DNA of 64,000 bases, taken from Podocnemis expansa. Its lineage: Eukaryota; Chordata; Testudines; Podocnemididae. The stretch spans positions 51,950,565 to 52,014,564 of the forward strand of contig ML681994.1 in NCBI GenBank assembly GCA_007922195.1, in the 5' to 3' direction. The position numbers and the translations under genes are program-made. Below, one piece after another: positions 47,505-60,283 of the stretch. Below the pieces are notes generated by a model, which was not told where the DNA came from, ran no database searches, and worked only from the letters and a program-made list of their open reading frames with translations. Each line of letters starts with the position of its first letter. The first letter of the stretch is position 1.

Positions 47505-47735
47505 AACAAACAACGAGCCCTGTGGCACTTAAAAGACTAACAAATTTATTTATACAAATTTTTTACTGCATGACCTTTCGTGGGAGAAAAATAACACTTC
47601 ATCGGATGCTTTGAGGATGAGGGAACTTACAGAATGGGAGGAAAAAATGCAGGGAAGTGTAAGTCATGGGAACAGGCCATAGGACTCCCTGGTTTGTTTT
47701 ACAGAACTAGACTAACACAGCTGCCCCTTTGGAAC
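47505..47735. mobile_element. Foldback element copy 8
   Basis: GCCCTGTGGCACTTAAAAGA and CACTTCATCGGATGCTTTGA lead to GGGAACTTACAGAATGGGAG. The copy then jumps to CATAGGACTCCCTGGTTTG and AGACTAACACAGCTGCCCCT, so most of the right arm was deleted. Confidence 0.85.
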
Positions 47736-50700
47736 TTGCAGTTTTTCTGAGAGCTAGATTTTCACAGCTGGACCCAGACAAATACTGGATTTTTTTCAGT
47801 TTGCTGACCATCCCTGAGTGGTAGTGTTGCGGGAGGAGAGGGGACTGAAATCAAGAATAAGCAATTCTGGTGTGAACCAAAAAAAAACCCAAAAACTGGA
47901 AAAAACAAAAACAAAACAAAAAAAAAAACCCACACCTTCTTTTGCGTCCAACAAAGCACTTTATTGGACCTGAAATGAAACATTTCATTTTCATTTCAAG
48001 CACTTTTAGCATCCACTTTCTTTTAATAAAAAGAAATTTTTAAACAAAATGTCATTTCAAATCAAAAACTGAAACAGTTACAGTCTGGAAACATGGAAAC
48101 AAAGCATTTCCTTTTTTGTTTTGTTTTGTTTTTTGAACAAAACTGTTCTACAAATTTGACGGTATTCATGAAAAGTTTCCGTGTGAATGAATTTGCATTT
48201 TTCACCCAATAAGGTTTAGTTGAAAGATTTTGCCCAAATGTAGTCACAACCTTCATTCAGCTTTACCAGACAACAACAAGATCTGGGCTTTACATTGCAC
48301 TACCCTGTTCATATTGTGATTCTTAGAGGTGGGGAAAATAGGGACTCTCTTCTATGTCTCATGAGCATATGGACAGAAAGGTGGTAAGAAATGGAAGGTA
48401 TCCTGGTTCTGCCCTCCTACTCACCAGCCAGAGTACACAGAGGGGAGCAAACTAACTTAGGCTGAGAGGTAGAATAATTTACTCCATTCTCCACAGAGGA
48501 ACTGCCAATGAGTTTCAATGTATTTGCTGCTCCACTCCTGGTGATGGTGTGTCACATGCCACCACTTTCTCACGGCCAGCTGTAAACATAAAGCCTAGCC
48601 CTGAGTTAGGAAGCTGCTCTGTGATTGCCACAAACTTTTCTTGCTGCTATTTGCAAGGCTACAGGGTTAAATGTGACATACTTTATGCATCTCACAGAGC
48701 TGCGGATCTTGGCTGCCAAAAAAAAAAATGGAATTTCACAGCTTTCTTCTCATGTCTTTCTATTCAGCAACATTTATTCCAGAAAGCAGCAGAGAATTTA
48801 TGTTAATAAAATAAATTTCACATTTCAATACTGCATGTGCCACAAATGCTGACCCAGAAGACTTTTTTTTTTTAAAGAGTAAGCATTATACCTGTACAGA
48901 ATATTCCTAGTGCATTCAACTTTCAAATTCAAACAGAAATCAATAACAATAGACTACAACTTTGCAATTTATGCTTTTTAAAGGGTGCCCTGGCATGTTC
49001 ATTTTAGTGTTCATCAGAGATTTCTGTTTGTTCATGGCTTGGATATTTTAGCCCATTTCTTACTTTAAAAATAATATACTAGCAGTCTTTTTTCAACTAC
49101 CTGAATGAAAAGAGAACAGTGAACAAAGCTGGATGTGGGAAAGTTACTAGGATTACAATTTCTTAGGGCTCTATCCCATTTAAGTTACTAGAACCACTCA
49201 CAGTACTAAGTGGCACACCTGGCACAAACTGTATGCAACACCAAGCCCGTTTTGTTGGTGTTCTATAATCCCTCAGTATTACTCAATAAAGAAACACAAG
49301 GAGATGTGTGTGTTTGTATGTGCGGGTAGGTGGGTGGGTGTATGCACATGCAGTCTTTTTTAGTTCAATATTACTGTAGAAGTGCTGTGGCTACAAAACT
49401 TTACTGAGCACCATCCACATAAAAATTTTAGGTCTCAATGAAAGCCATTTGAGGGAGAAAAAAAAACATGTTGTGAAGACCAATGAATAAACAAATATAC
49501 TACCAGAGGTCTATTAGTGTCCTAGTACACAACAGTGTTAGGATTTCAACTCCACAACGCTACCACCTTTCAGAAATCAGTCTGGTATCCTTCTGAGGTA
49601 CCTGGCTCATATGTTTATCTGATACACCTGTGGTCTCCCCCCTGGTTAGAAATGAGCTAACAAAAGTTTGGGGGCTCTTTTGTTTAAACATAGACCTAAG
49701 AGGTAAAGTTCAGGTCAGGAAATATAAGTTGGAAGCAAAAGAGGAATCTGGGCTTTTGTTAAGGCCCAGCTCTATTTTTGACAGCCTACTGGTTGCTCTG
49801 CAGTAACTGATTTGCTTACCCATGAAATTTTATTTGCTGTATTATTTATTTATTATTATCAAAGCAATACTATCCAATAGAGAGGGCATTTTCTGGAAGT
49901 TAATAGCAGCAAGCTGGAGATGAGGCCCTAAGGCAAAACCTGAGGCCTTTAATCCAGGGAAATCATTCATTGATAGGAAATGCCTAACCCCAAAGTCAGT
50001 ATTTATATTACATAAAAATATTACCATATTTTTAAAATCCAAAGTAATGCCTCTTTTATGTTTTGGGAAGTTGCACAATGGCATAGATATATGAGACTCT
50101 GTTAAGATTATTGGTCTTTTCCTAACAGCTAATGACTGACACAGGATATACGCTGGATGCCTTATTTAGCTGGCTTATTTGTTGTTTATTAATAATGCAG
50201 TTTCACTGAGATATATCTGTAACTAACCAATAGTTTATTCTATAGCTAGTGGCAGTAATATAATGTTGCTGCACAACCCAAAAGCATGGCAGCATTTTTT
50301 TTCAGCATGCATTGTCTCAAATTTTCTCACTTCGATAGTTTTCTGTCAGTTGAAACTGCTCTTCGCTGATTCTTCATAACCAGTACCACTAAGAAGAAAG
50401 TGAAACACTTTACACGGATGCCAAATATCAATCTGGCAGAGTTCACTTCAGAGCGCAAAACTACAGCCTGCCCGCCTTAAGCCATGCTCACGCCCCATCT
50501 TGTCCACTAAGCCAATCTGCTGGTCAGGCTTGCCCAGCTACTCAGCAGAAGAGTTGTGGAAAGTGAGTGGAACTCACTCCTACAGGCATTCTCTCTATCT
50601 TCAGGGGCTAGTCAGATCCTCACCTACTTCCTTGTGGTCTTCTCTCCCCCCCTCTGCCCCAGGGCTGCCTGCTCATATTTATCTAGTGCCTCCTCCTCCA

Positions 50701-51316
50701 TTCCAGTTGCATTCTTTCCTCACTCTGCTCCTCCCCACACTCAGTCCTCCAGTTTGGGATGCATTCACTCAAGCTGAGAAGCCTAAGGCTTGTAAGACAA
50801 TCAGCTGTACTCCACTCACCCTCCAGGAGCAAACAGTGTGGAAGAAACACACCACAGCACCATCCCCTTCCTGCTGTAAAAGAACCCTTACCCCACATGA
50901 TAACTCCCAGTCTGTAAACAATTATCCACCATCCCCTCTACTCAGTGTGAAGAGCAGGAAGCCCAGAGAAAGAGAAGTGAAATGGGGGGGGGTCAGTTTG
51001 GCTGGATGTGGAATGCAGAAGGAAGTATGTTTCTCTGTCTATCTGACTGAAATGTAGGAACAAAAGAGAAAGAAGATTGGAAAGAATAGGGCTGAGGTGA
51101 CATCAAAGGGGAGAAGGCAGGTGGCCAGAAGAGAGAAAAACTATGGCAGGGATGAGAGAGAAGATGAAGGTGTGAGGGAGTGGGAATGTGAGGCAACAAC
51201 AACGAACAAAGGGAAGGGGCTAGTATGAGAGATGTTGCAATAGACTTCAGAACTTCATCCTTAAAAATTGCTGGTAAGTGGTGTAAACATGATATTGTGA
51301 GAATTATAATTGATTA
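47736..51316. other. Intron stretch, nothing recognised
   Basis: There are homopolymers near 47878-47930 and 48860. The longest open frame (50500-51057, +) is Ser/Pro-rich with no known domain. Nothing supports it as an exon. Confidence 0.5.
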
Positions 51317-52715
51317 TGGAGTCATAGGGTTTAAGGCCAAAAGGGACCATGAGATTATCTAACCCTGTGTATCACAGGCCAGCAATACCATGAAGCACCC
51401 ACAAACTAAACCCAACAACTGAAATTAAACCAAGTTATTACAGTCCTCAGGAGACTAAATTATTGTGTCATATGAAGAAAATAGGAGATGCTGAGACACA
51501 CCAATGTCCAAGGTCCCTGAAATGGCAGGGAACTGATTAAATAAGATGATTCTGGCAAGCAACCTATACCCCATACAGTAGAGGAAGGACAAAAAGATTG
51601 CTGCCAATATGAGCTGAGGGAAAATTCCTTCCCAGCCCCACATATGACAATTACTTAGATCCTGAGCATGTGAACAAGAACCAACCACCCAGCATCTGTA
51701 AAAAAGAATGGTCAAGGTCTTCTCAGAGCACTGACTCCCCCTACCCAGAATTCCACCTCCAATGGTGGCCATCTCCAATCCTTCAGAGGAAGGAGACTGT
51801 GACAAGGTTCGCCTGGCCTTGTCCAAGGACGGGCTGTCCACCTGGGCCGGGTGGACCAATGCAGTTCTTAGTTTTAGTCCCTTCCAGAGAGAGAAAAGGG
51901 ATTTGGGGGAAAAACTGTACACACCATCCAATAACATGGAGATAAGGTGCTCCATCACTAGTTCAAATGTCTTTCACATTGGATGCACAGTCCACATGTT
52001 GTCAAGCGCAAAGGGGGTAAACAACACACGGTATTAGATGGGGTTGCTGCCTGAGGAGAAGGGAAGAGGAGGAGGGGGACACATGCCCGCCCAACTCCAC
52101 TGTGTCCCAGCCCTAATAGTAGCCACAGGTTCGCCCACAGGGTCAGCGGCGATCCAGCTGCGTCACACCAGCCCTGTTATGGGGCTCAGTCCCAGGTATT
52201 TGGGACACAATTCCCCTGGGCTACTGCCTTCCCCCTCTCCCTTTAGTACATGTTCGGCCCCTTCAGCCAAGTCAGCCATCCTTCCTCTTCTGCAGCCAGG
52301 ACTGGACTGAGCTCCCTGGCCTGGCTTTTATACTTGCTGCCCCACCCCTTGAGCTCTGCTTTGACAGACTGCTGCCTGGTGGCCATTTGGCCTCTCCTGA
52401 GGGCAGCCATTTTGCCTCTTTACAGAGACTGAAAAAGATTGTCTTGAGGGACACAGGAAATCCCTTTCTGCTATTAAAACCCAGAAGCATGAGATTTTTA
52501 GAAATGTCAGGCATAACCCACATGAGACTCTTCTGGCTGCTGAGCCTTGCCCTCACCACCACAAGCAATCCCATCATACATTTTTCCTCATAAGTTTGTC
52601 CAGCTCTCCCCCTTTAAAGTAATAAAGTTGTTTGTCCCCAGCACACCAATTAGGAAGCTGTTCCAGAACCTCACCCTCCAATGGTTAGAAACCTTTGTCT
52701 AATTTCCCACTTAAA
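51317..52715 (-). mobile_element. CR1 LINE 3' part, antisense, split by an LTR
   Basis: AGTCATAGGGTTTAAGGCCA at 51320, then GGCAGGGAACTGATTAAATA, GAGGGAAAATTCCTTCCCAG and TCCTGAGCATGTGAACAAGA follow the CR1 3' region on the minus strand up to 51797. After the LTR it resumes at 52425, with GGAAGCTGTTCCAGAACCTC and GGTTAGAAACCTTTGTCTAA to about 52715. Frames such as 51958-51455 are CR1 shadows. Confidence 0.82.
51798..52424 (-). mobile_element. Solo LTR inserted in CR1, with 5-bp target duplication
   Basis: The block reads TGTGACAAGG to CCTCTTTACA on plus, so either strand has TG...CA ends. It is flanked by GAGAC on both sides (51793-51797 and 52425-52429). A TATAAAA box on the minus strand (52332-52326), 93 bp from the minus-strand start, gives the orientation. 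No internal gag or pol remains. A 5-bp duplication fits Gypsy or class III ERV, and I cannot decide between them. Confidence 0.82.
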
Positions 52716-55213
52716 GGAATAAATAAAACACAAAATACAGAAAGTAACAAGGTCTGTGGAGAATTTCATGTTTAAAAGTTGATGTAGTGGAATTTTCTAC
52801 ACTATAGTCATCAGTGCACAAAGATGGGAAAGAGCTTCAGGGTAGTTTGAAAGCAATTCAACAATTTCCATATTTTTCCTTGCAAGCCCCACAGCTTGAG
52901 ATCAGCGTAACATACATCTTCACGGCAATACCCAAATAGATAACTTTGTTTCTGAAGACTTGCCCTGGAAAGGTCTCTGGTTGGACAGTATATGAACTGA
53001 ACTTTTATGCTAATTGCTCACGTAGACTGAATTTTGCTGAAAGGCCAGCTTTTCTTGATTCCTCATTTTCAAAAGCATATTATTTTCTATAATATACAGC
53101 AATGACTAAATGTGTGAGTTTGTGCATGTAATAATACTAATCATTTTCATTTTATTGTTTAGGAATAGGCTACTTTAGCTAGAAAGTTAATTTCTATTTC
53201 AGATTAAATTAAAATCTGTGATAGAAACCATTATCAGGCCACGTGCATTGACCTGTCTTGAAAGGCATTTGGATATTGGAATGTCATTCTTTCAGAGAGA
53301 CGTTCAACTGCTAATGCTTAATCCCTTTTTGAGTATCAAGTCAGCTGTTAATGTTACTTTTATTCTTTAGGGAATTTTAATTGCTCTTTATTCTAATCAG
53401 AAAGTGATCAGTACAGCGAGAATGACTGTAAGAACAGAAGATGAATCTTATTTTTTTTGAATGCTGTCAAGTCACAAAAGATACAATATTGTTCAGGTTT
53501 TTGTGAATTGAAACTGAGTTCAATAAAGTGGCAGAATAACTGTATATGTGGAATGAAGTCCTTTATTATCCACAAAAGAAACACCACATGAATTGCATCA
53601 GTTGAAGCAAGATTCCTCAAATTAGGAAAATGCATCAACACAACTGCTAGGTGAATTTCTTTTGCAATTAATTTGCTTTGGCCACACTTTTAACAGTTTC
53701 TATTAACATTTCACTGACTGAATTTTATTGGCAAAATTGTTGTGAAGAAAAACTTTCACAATTACATGTCCAGTGTTTGGAAAAAACAAATGTTAAATGC
53801 ATCCTGTGCCCTCTCTAAATTGAAAGTATAGAAATAATACCATTACTTATCTGAGCAATCAAAGAAATAATACAGCTCAAGTCTGAAATATTTGCAATCA
53901 TTCCACACAGTCAAAATGCAGAAAGATTTGTTCAGTTAGCATGAATAATAAATAAACTGAAGGTGCTCAAGCTCTCATATATTAATTGAGCTGAAAAAGA
54001 CTAAAATTTATTTAATGAATGATTCGAGGTAAATTATTCCCTGAGATCCATTCATTACTCAAGCACTAAGATACCACAGAGATGGGTGCACTATAAATGA
54101 CAAGCAAAACAAGAAAACCCCACTGAACAGATGAGACCACCTTCAGGACTGAAAGAGTATCTTAGCAAACACAGCTGTTCAGTCCTTGTCTTTTCTGACG
54201 AGACTGCGGACAAGGGTGCCAACTAATGCGATGGCTTTTGCATTACTGTCAAACTGGCTTAGGAACGTGTGTCATAAGCCTTTATACTGTTGAATGAAAG
54301 GGACACAAGCTCTACCTCAGTCCTATGACTGTGAAGCCTTGAGTAGTCACAGATTCATTACAGATTGACAGTTGCTTTATGTGAACTCCTGTTAACCCCA
54401 GGCACTGAGGGAATACCTTGCCTGACAAAAGAAACTTCAAGCAGTAAGTAAAGTATTGCCTCTATGTCTGTGAGTTCCCTTGCTTTCAGAACAGAAGACC
54501 TATTCAGTATATGTAATTTTTGTCTTCCACAGGTGGCTGCAGCCTAGAGATTACTAGCTCATACTACTCTTAGTGCAAAATGAAATTTTCCTTCTTCTCA
54601 AATGAAAGTCGTCTATCCACCCCAAAATTAAAGTCCTCTGTTCTGCACTCCATGTTGCATATGTGCAGTTGCACTGACAACTATAATGTTTATATGCAGT
54701 AAACACATAGAACATTAGTCCCTGGTGCCCCTATTTTTATACACACTCCAACAGGAAAATTACTGCAGCGCTTTAAGTGATGTGCATGTGCAGCACTACC
54801 CTTTACCACATGGAATATTCAACCAACTCTAGTGTATGCCAGAAACTTTTAAATTGCCAGCACTAAGGGACAATATCCATTAGCTCAAGTAGCAGAAGAT
54901 CATGCTTTTGGAGCAGAAAGACTTGGGTTCTTCATTACCTTGAGATCAAAGCCACACTGTGGTATTATAAGGATCATGAAGTTCTGTGTGTATACAAGTC
55001 CTTTTTTGGAAGTAGGAGCTCATCTGAAGCCACTACCTATTTTCTATAGGCTAGTGAACACACTTCAGATTACAACAATTTCCAGTCACCAATGAGCTGG
55101 GATGGAGTAGCAGCAACTAGAAATAACCAGTTCTGTATCCCATGATTAATCCTTTTCAAACCATCCAGTCACCACTCAGCAGAAGTCAACATTAGGAACT
55201 AGATAGTATCTTT
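52716..55213. other. Intron stretch, nothing recognised
   Basis: This is the longest stretch here without any recognised transposon. It is AT-rich and without a coding signal, so it is a reasonable place to look for conserved noncoding sequence. Confidence 0.5.
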
Positions 55214-55606
55214 GGCTAAAAGCTAAAAGCTTAGGTCAGACTTGCTTAGTCCAAACTAAGTAGTTGGAAGTTAGCTCAAACTAACCACATTATTTTTTTA
55301 GTTTGAACTAACTTTTTAGTTTGATTTAGCCACACTTTTTCTAGTTCAAACTAACTTAAACAACCATGGTTAGTTTGAACTATCATGACTACATCGTGCT
55401 AGTTCGAACTGAATTTCTAAATAAGTTTGAACTAAGCTATTAGTTCAGACTAACCAATCAAACTAACTAGTTCAAACTCAGCTTTGCTTAGTTCAAACTA
55501 AAAAATGTTTTAGTTTGAACTAGGCAAAGCCTAGTGTAGACAGGGCTCAAATTAGTTCGGATTAAGCCTCCTTAATCCAGACTAATTTGGTAGTGTAGAC
55601 ATACCC
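55214..55606. mobile_element. Harbinger-like MITE (palindrome-rich family, copy 4)
   Basis: The right end TAGTGTAGACATACCC is intact and the left end GGCTAAAAGCTAAAAGC is eroded. TTT flanks both ends (55211-55213, 55607-55609). The interior alternates AGTTTGAACT and AGTTCAAACT units. Confidence 0.82.
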
Positions 55607-56127
55607 TTTAAGATCAGCATTAGACAAGCAGAAATTGCACCAGGGCAGACTTATTCCCCCAAGAAGACATTGTGTCCCACAGAATTTCCTGAGTCACACT
55701 TCCTTCCTTTTCTTTGAGAAAAAGATCAGGTGTTTTCATTACCTACCGATATAGCAAATGGTTGGGGTAAAGCCAAGGCCTTGGCCATACCTCACTATTT
55801 CCTACCCCCTGTTTCAAGGGAATGGAACAAACAGGTAAATAAGCCAAATATCTGGGTAGCTCCTGCAGGGATGTAGATAAAGTTCTTACTTCCCTTTAAT
55901 TTTTGTATGGCATGTAGTCCGAACCCCCATCTAGCCCTCTGTTTTTGACCACCGACTCTATTTCTGTTATGTAAATTAGTTGGCAAGAGCAAGCAATTTT
56001 TCTGCACAGCCTATAAAATCTAATTTGACGGTATTTTGAAATCTAGTTAGCTGACAATTTCTGTGTATATTTTGGCTTGTTATGCACTTCTGTACTTGGT
56101 ATTTGTAAACAAAAACAAAAGTGATAT

Positions 56128-56134
56128 AAATAAA

Positions 56135-56168
<34 letters not shown>

Positions 56169-56170
56169 AA
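56128..56170. repeat. (GTTTT)n-type T-rich simple repeat
   Basis: Several TTTTG units lie within a T-rich run between the last MITE and the exon. Confidence 0.7.
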
Positions 56171-56740
56171 GGGCAGCAGCTCATGGAACCATGTTATAAT
56201 TAGAAATCACAACTCTGGGAACTGTTTTGTTCAACTTCAAGTGAGGAGGATGGGCATAAAGTCACACTTCTAAACAAAAAGTCTAAGTAAAGGTACATTT
56301 CTACAACTTTGTGCCAGTAGACAGAATACCAAGCTATCCCTCCCTACCGATGAATGGCCATTGGAAACCACATCAGTATTACTGCACTCTCTGCGTACAC
56401 TGCCCTGCAACTGTTAACATGAAAGGCCAGAGGAAGGTTCAAACAGAAAACTTCAGAAAAAATTCTAGACTAAATACAGTGATGTAGTCAGAGGCATAAA
56501 ATCTTGTCCTGAAACATGTTTTGGTGAGGTAGCATATTCTGAAATGCATCAGACATGCCAAAACATCAGGAAAAGCTAAAATCATAGCAAAGGCTCATTA
56601 TTCTGAAATAAGCAAGAAAACTTTTCAAGTGCTAAACAAGCAACTACTCTAAGCGCTACTGGCACTACATTTCCTTACAAAAAGCATGGATTTTTCCAAA
56701 AACTGGTAGAGCCCAAAGGTGTACCGTTAAATGTACTTAC

Positions 56741-57014
56741 TACAACTCCATTCTTAGTGGTAGTCTCCTGGTATGTAAAGTTGCACACTGCCCAGGCTAA
56801 GTAATACGTGGACATGAGCGGGGTCTGCGAAAAGTGATCTGTAACCCATCCATCTTCTTCAAAAACAGACGTTTCCACTGGCATATTGGACAAAGATAAA
56901 TAGGTTGCTTGATGCCTGATACTGATTTTGAAAGTGGCCTTGTAGATGGGCTCATCAAAGCAAGGAAAGGCTTTTCTGGCATGAGTAGGAGAAAACTGAG
57001 TAACACCAAGGAAC
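56741..57014 (-). CDS. TRHDE: TRHDE coding exon (N-terminal domain, upstream of the catalytic exons)
   Basis: TRHDE is a type II membrane ectopeptidase of the M1 (gluzincin) family that removes pyroglutamate from TRH outside the cell. This 274-bp exon reads 91 codons without a stop, after one base that completes a split codon. Its peptide starts [16 protein letters not shown] and contains the CFDEP motif of the M1 N-terminal beta domain. It runs on through [16 protein letters not shown] and [14 protein letters not shown], which I recognise as near-identical to mammalian TRHDE rather than to ANPEP, LNPEP or ERAP. The acceptor is a pyrimidine-rich tract ending TTTAG just above 57014, so the incoming intron is phase 2. 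The donor is GTAAGT at 56740-56735, after codons for GVV, so the outgoing intron is phase 0. The open frame runs past the donor to about 56675, but that tail is intronic. The next exon resumes with VRLYARP, as in the known protein. Confidence 0.95.
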
Positions 57015-58089
57015 CTAAACAAAAACAAAAAGAAAAAGAGACATTTCTGATCATATGCAGCACTGGAGGCATAGACATACTACATGATATAGCTAAAATG
57101 TTTATTTTGGAAAACCACGATAACTAAACTCCTAGTAGATGCAAAGTGCAATCCATGTACTACATACTTGTCCTAATAATTCTGCTTTGATGTAGGTGTC
57201 CTTGTTATAAATTCTCTCCTCATGTATTGTAACGCAATCCATGTAAAATAACAAACACATCTGATAAAAACTACTTTACAGATATCACACTGATATTCAC
57301 TAAATAATCCACCTTCTGTTTATAAGTTGTGCTCTGCCCCAGTTTTGTTCAACAATATATGCAAAAGGTAATCTTGGCCCTGTAATATAAAACAAATAAG
57401 CACCGTTTTCAGTTAAATCTAGGATTTAATGACCTCCAGGGATCTCACTGTTGTTTCAAATACTGATAAGCACACACTGCCTTTCTTTGGCTATTATAAC
57501 ATACACTCAGCTAACGTACCCCAAACGATCATTATTGTCCACTGATTTTTATTTGTGTACTAATTGCCTTGGAATCCCACTACAATCTAGTAGCGCTCTA
57601 ACTACAAGAGTCCAATCAGAAGCATTCTGTTTCTGAAGCCTTTGCCAAGTTACAAACCTACGGAAGCAATTCAACCTTTCCAAGTAGGGATGCTTTTCAG
57701 TCTTTTTCCAATAAAATTTATGAAAGAAAAAAGTCATCTTAAGGGGCAAAGGATGATCTCTTAGAAATATCATAAAGAAAAAAAATGGCATTTCCAAATA
57801 TGTTCTTCAAAGAAAAAGACCTATACTTTTCAATAATGCCACACATACTAGTGTGTTGTCTTTGGAACTACACAGACTTAACTCTCAATCCTGCACAGAG
57901 ACACTTGTGTGAAGATTCTTATACCCACACATTCAGGGAAAAAAACCATCAGTGTTGTCTCTTTCAAGAAACAGCACCTAAGCTGACATGTTCAAAGTAG
58001 GCTTTATATTTCACATATGTGGATTATGAGTTAGCTGGCAATACAGTGTCAAGACATGTCAAATAGTAATATGGATATTTACCGGTTAT

Positions 58090-58268
58090 TCAAACAAGGA
58101 GTCTAGTGGCACTTTTAAAAACTAACGAATTTATTAATTGCATGAGCTTCCATGTAGGATTTTCTCCCACAAAAGATCATGTGATAAATAAATTTGTTAG
58201 TCTTAAAATGTGCCAACAGACTCCTCGTTTGTTTTACTGAACTAGACTAACATGGCCACCCCTTCAGA
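58090..58268. mobile_element. Foldback element copy 9 (short hairpin form)
   Basis: CAAACAAGGAGTCTAGTGGC, AAACTAACGAATTTATTAAT and GAGCTTCCATG form the left arm. GGATTTTCTCCCACAAAAGA, AATTTGTTAGTC and GACTAACATGGCCACCCCTT form the right arm, with the centre deleted. Confidence 0.88.
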
Positions 58269-60149
58269 ATTTACTGATTATGTGACTGTGAAAATCAGGG
58301 CATATGTGGGTGGTCTGAATGATAATAGCTCTTAACTAGTCATTTTCCAGATTTTTAATTAATGTGTTGATGGGAAATGCCCTTGAGAAATCTTAACTAT
58401 AAGCTAGGAGATTTTTATAGCTGAATATCTATTTGACCCAACAAAGATGGTGGAAAGGCCTTGTAATTTTTCCTGCTTAAAATAGAGTACTATTCCACAA
58501 CATAATTTTCTGCAATTCTGGTGGAGCAAAAGTAGATAAGTACCTTATTAAAAATTAAAGTGTGTATCTACTGACTCAGCTTTTTGACTTTTTGGTTGAG
58601 AGCATTAATAAGAGCAACACAGAACTCAGTTAACTGTCAGTTTTATGACACTTTTTTCTTACCATAAAAGTAGCAAGCCTAATATGTTACTTTTCAAGTA
58701 AACAAATATACAGTCATGTAAAATATGATATTACACAATGAGATTATTGATCTTCACAACAGCTGATCTTCCAGAAGTCTAGCACCTCTTAAAATCAGAC
58801 AGATGTCTATTATCAATTTTTCATTCAAAAATCAAAGCTTTATTTGATTAACAATTACTGAACATTTTGGAAGGAGTTCACCCTATTTTGGCTTTCTTAA
58901 CTCATTATTAATGAATGATTAGTAAATCCAGATTTGTGCATAAAGTAGCCAAATAAAGGGTCAAGTGTTGCTCTCAGTTACACCAGTAACAACCCAAAAA
59001 AAACCATTGGCTTCAGTTGCATTACTCAGAATTTACACCACCAAAACAGAGCAGAAGCTGTTCAATAAAGCAATTTGATATTCTTAATTTAGTCCACTTG
59101 CCTAAAATGGGCCTGATTCTGAGTCCTTTCAATACCTACAAGACCCACAGAATGCAACTGGAACTTTGAGTTAATATGGAAGGCAGGACTGAGCTTGTTC
59201 TCAGTAAAACAAGGACTAACGAACTTTCTTCTGCAATTAACAATTTTAATAAGCTCAGATCCACAGGTAAGCGCATGTTCAGGGAATTCTACACAATCTG
59301 ACAATGCCTAAATGAGGAAACATTGTTTTCCATTCCCTTAAGGTCTCATTGATATTCTCTTAATATTCTTTAGATGCTGGTCGGTTGAAACAATCTCTTA
59401 GTCAGTCTAATAAAAACTACTGATAAATTCTATATCATGTTTTTAAAGATTACTGTATATTTTATTACATTCAATACAATATTGAAAATACACCAACCTT
59501 CACCAATAATAATAATAATAAACAAAATCATTTATGGATGCATGCACTTAAAAGTTGCTCATCACCACAGTACCTGGACTACCATGTGATACTAAAAAGT
59601 TGAAATTTCTCTGTTCTCTGAAGATTAAAGTGAATAAAAGACAATTTGTATATATTCTCCTAAAGAACAAACAAATGGGAAACATGCAGATTTTCTGTAG
59701 CATGGTCACAAAGTGGCTTGAGTGTTTTGCCTCCTAACTCTCAACATACCTTCATCAGAGACTGCATTTTTATCTTATACTTTCCAGAAATATCACCATC
59801 AAAGTTTTATTTCCAGTAATGAAAGCCTCACAGCCTATCTATTCAGCATCCCCATGACAGTAATTTGCAGCTTTTTTAATTCCATCTTATCTATTAAAGA
59901 AAGACACACGTTTCCTCAACAACTTGTCTATTTTGACATCTCAGTTGCTATAAGAAAGAGGAATCAATGTGTTTGTTTTGTCTGAAAGAGGTAAGAAATT
60001 GATTTCATTTCATCTCTGCAGAAGTTAAATAATCACCTCAGTTATTAAAACATTGTGCAGAAACTATGCATTAATGTTTATTGGATACTGTCAATAAAAT
60101 ACAATGCCTGACACAAAATGTTTTTTGTATCATTTCGCTAAAGGTAAAA

Positions 60150-60283
60150 TAGCTTCAAAGCATCTGATGAAGTGGGATTTTCGCCCACGAAAGCTCAAGC
60201 GATAAATAAATGTGTCAGTCTTTAAAAGTGCCACAGGATTGTTTTGCGGAATGAGACTAACACAGCCAACCCTTTGGAACTTC
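60150..60283. mobile_element. Foldback element copy 10 (right arm)
   Basis: CTTCAAAGCATCTGATGAAG, GATTTTCGCCCACGAAAGCT, CAGTCTTTAAAAGTGCCACA and GACTAACACAGCCAACCC occur in order. Confidence 0.88.

Larger units (their letters stand above)
3910..56740 (-). other. TRHDE: TRHDE intron, complete, 52,831 bp, phase 0
   Basis: The intron is bounded by donor GTAAGT (56740-56735) and acceptor TTGATTAG (ending at 3910), both on the minus strand. It holds nearly all repeats listed here. No additional exon with family similarity was recognised inside it. A small alternative or noncoding exon cannot be excluded by eye. Confidence 0.9.

Noticed and set aside
50500..51057. 185-codon open frame on plus
   Set aside because: It is Ser/Pro-rich with no recognised family, no splice or promoter context, and lies inside an intron of the opposite strand. 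It is kept only as a possibility.
51455..51958. 167-codon open frame on minus
   Set aside because: It spans the CR1 3' region and runs into the LTR, so it is a shadow of repeats.
5428..55606. Regularly spaced short repeats suggesting a CRISPR-like array
   Set aside because: The AGTTTGAACT units are alternating inverted copies with no uniform spacers, inside MITEs of a vertebrate genome.
56675..56740. Open frame continuing past the TRHDE exon (codons after GVV)
   Set aside because: GTAAGT at 56740-56735 is a strong donor, and the next exon supplies the residues expected after GVV. The tail has no similarity to the protein.
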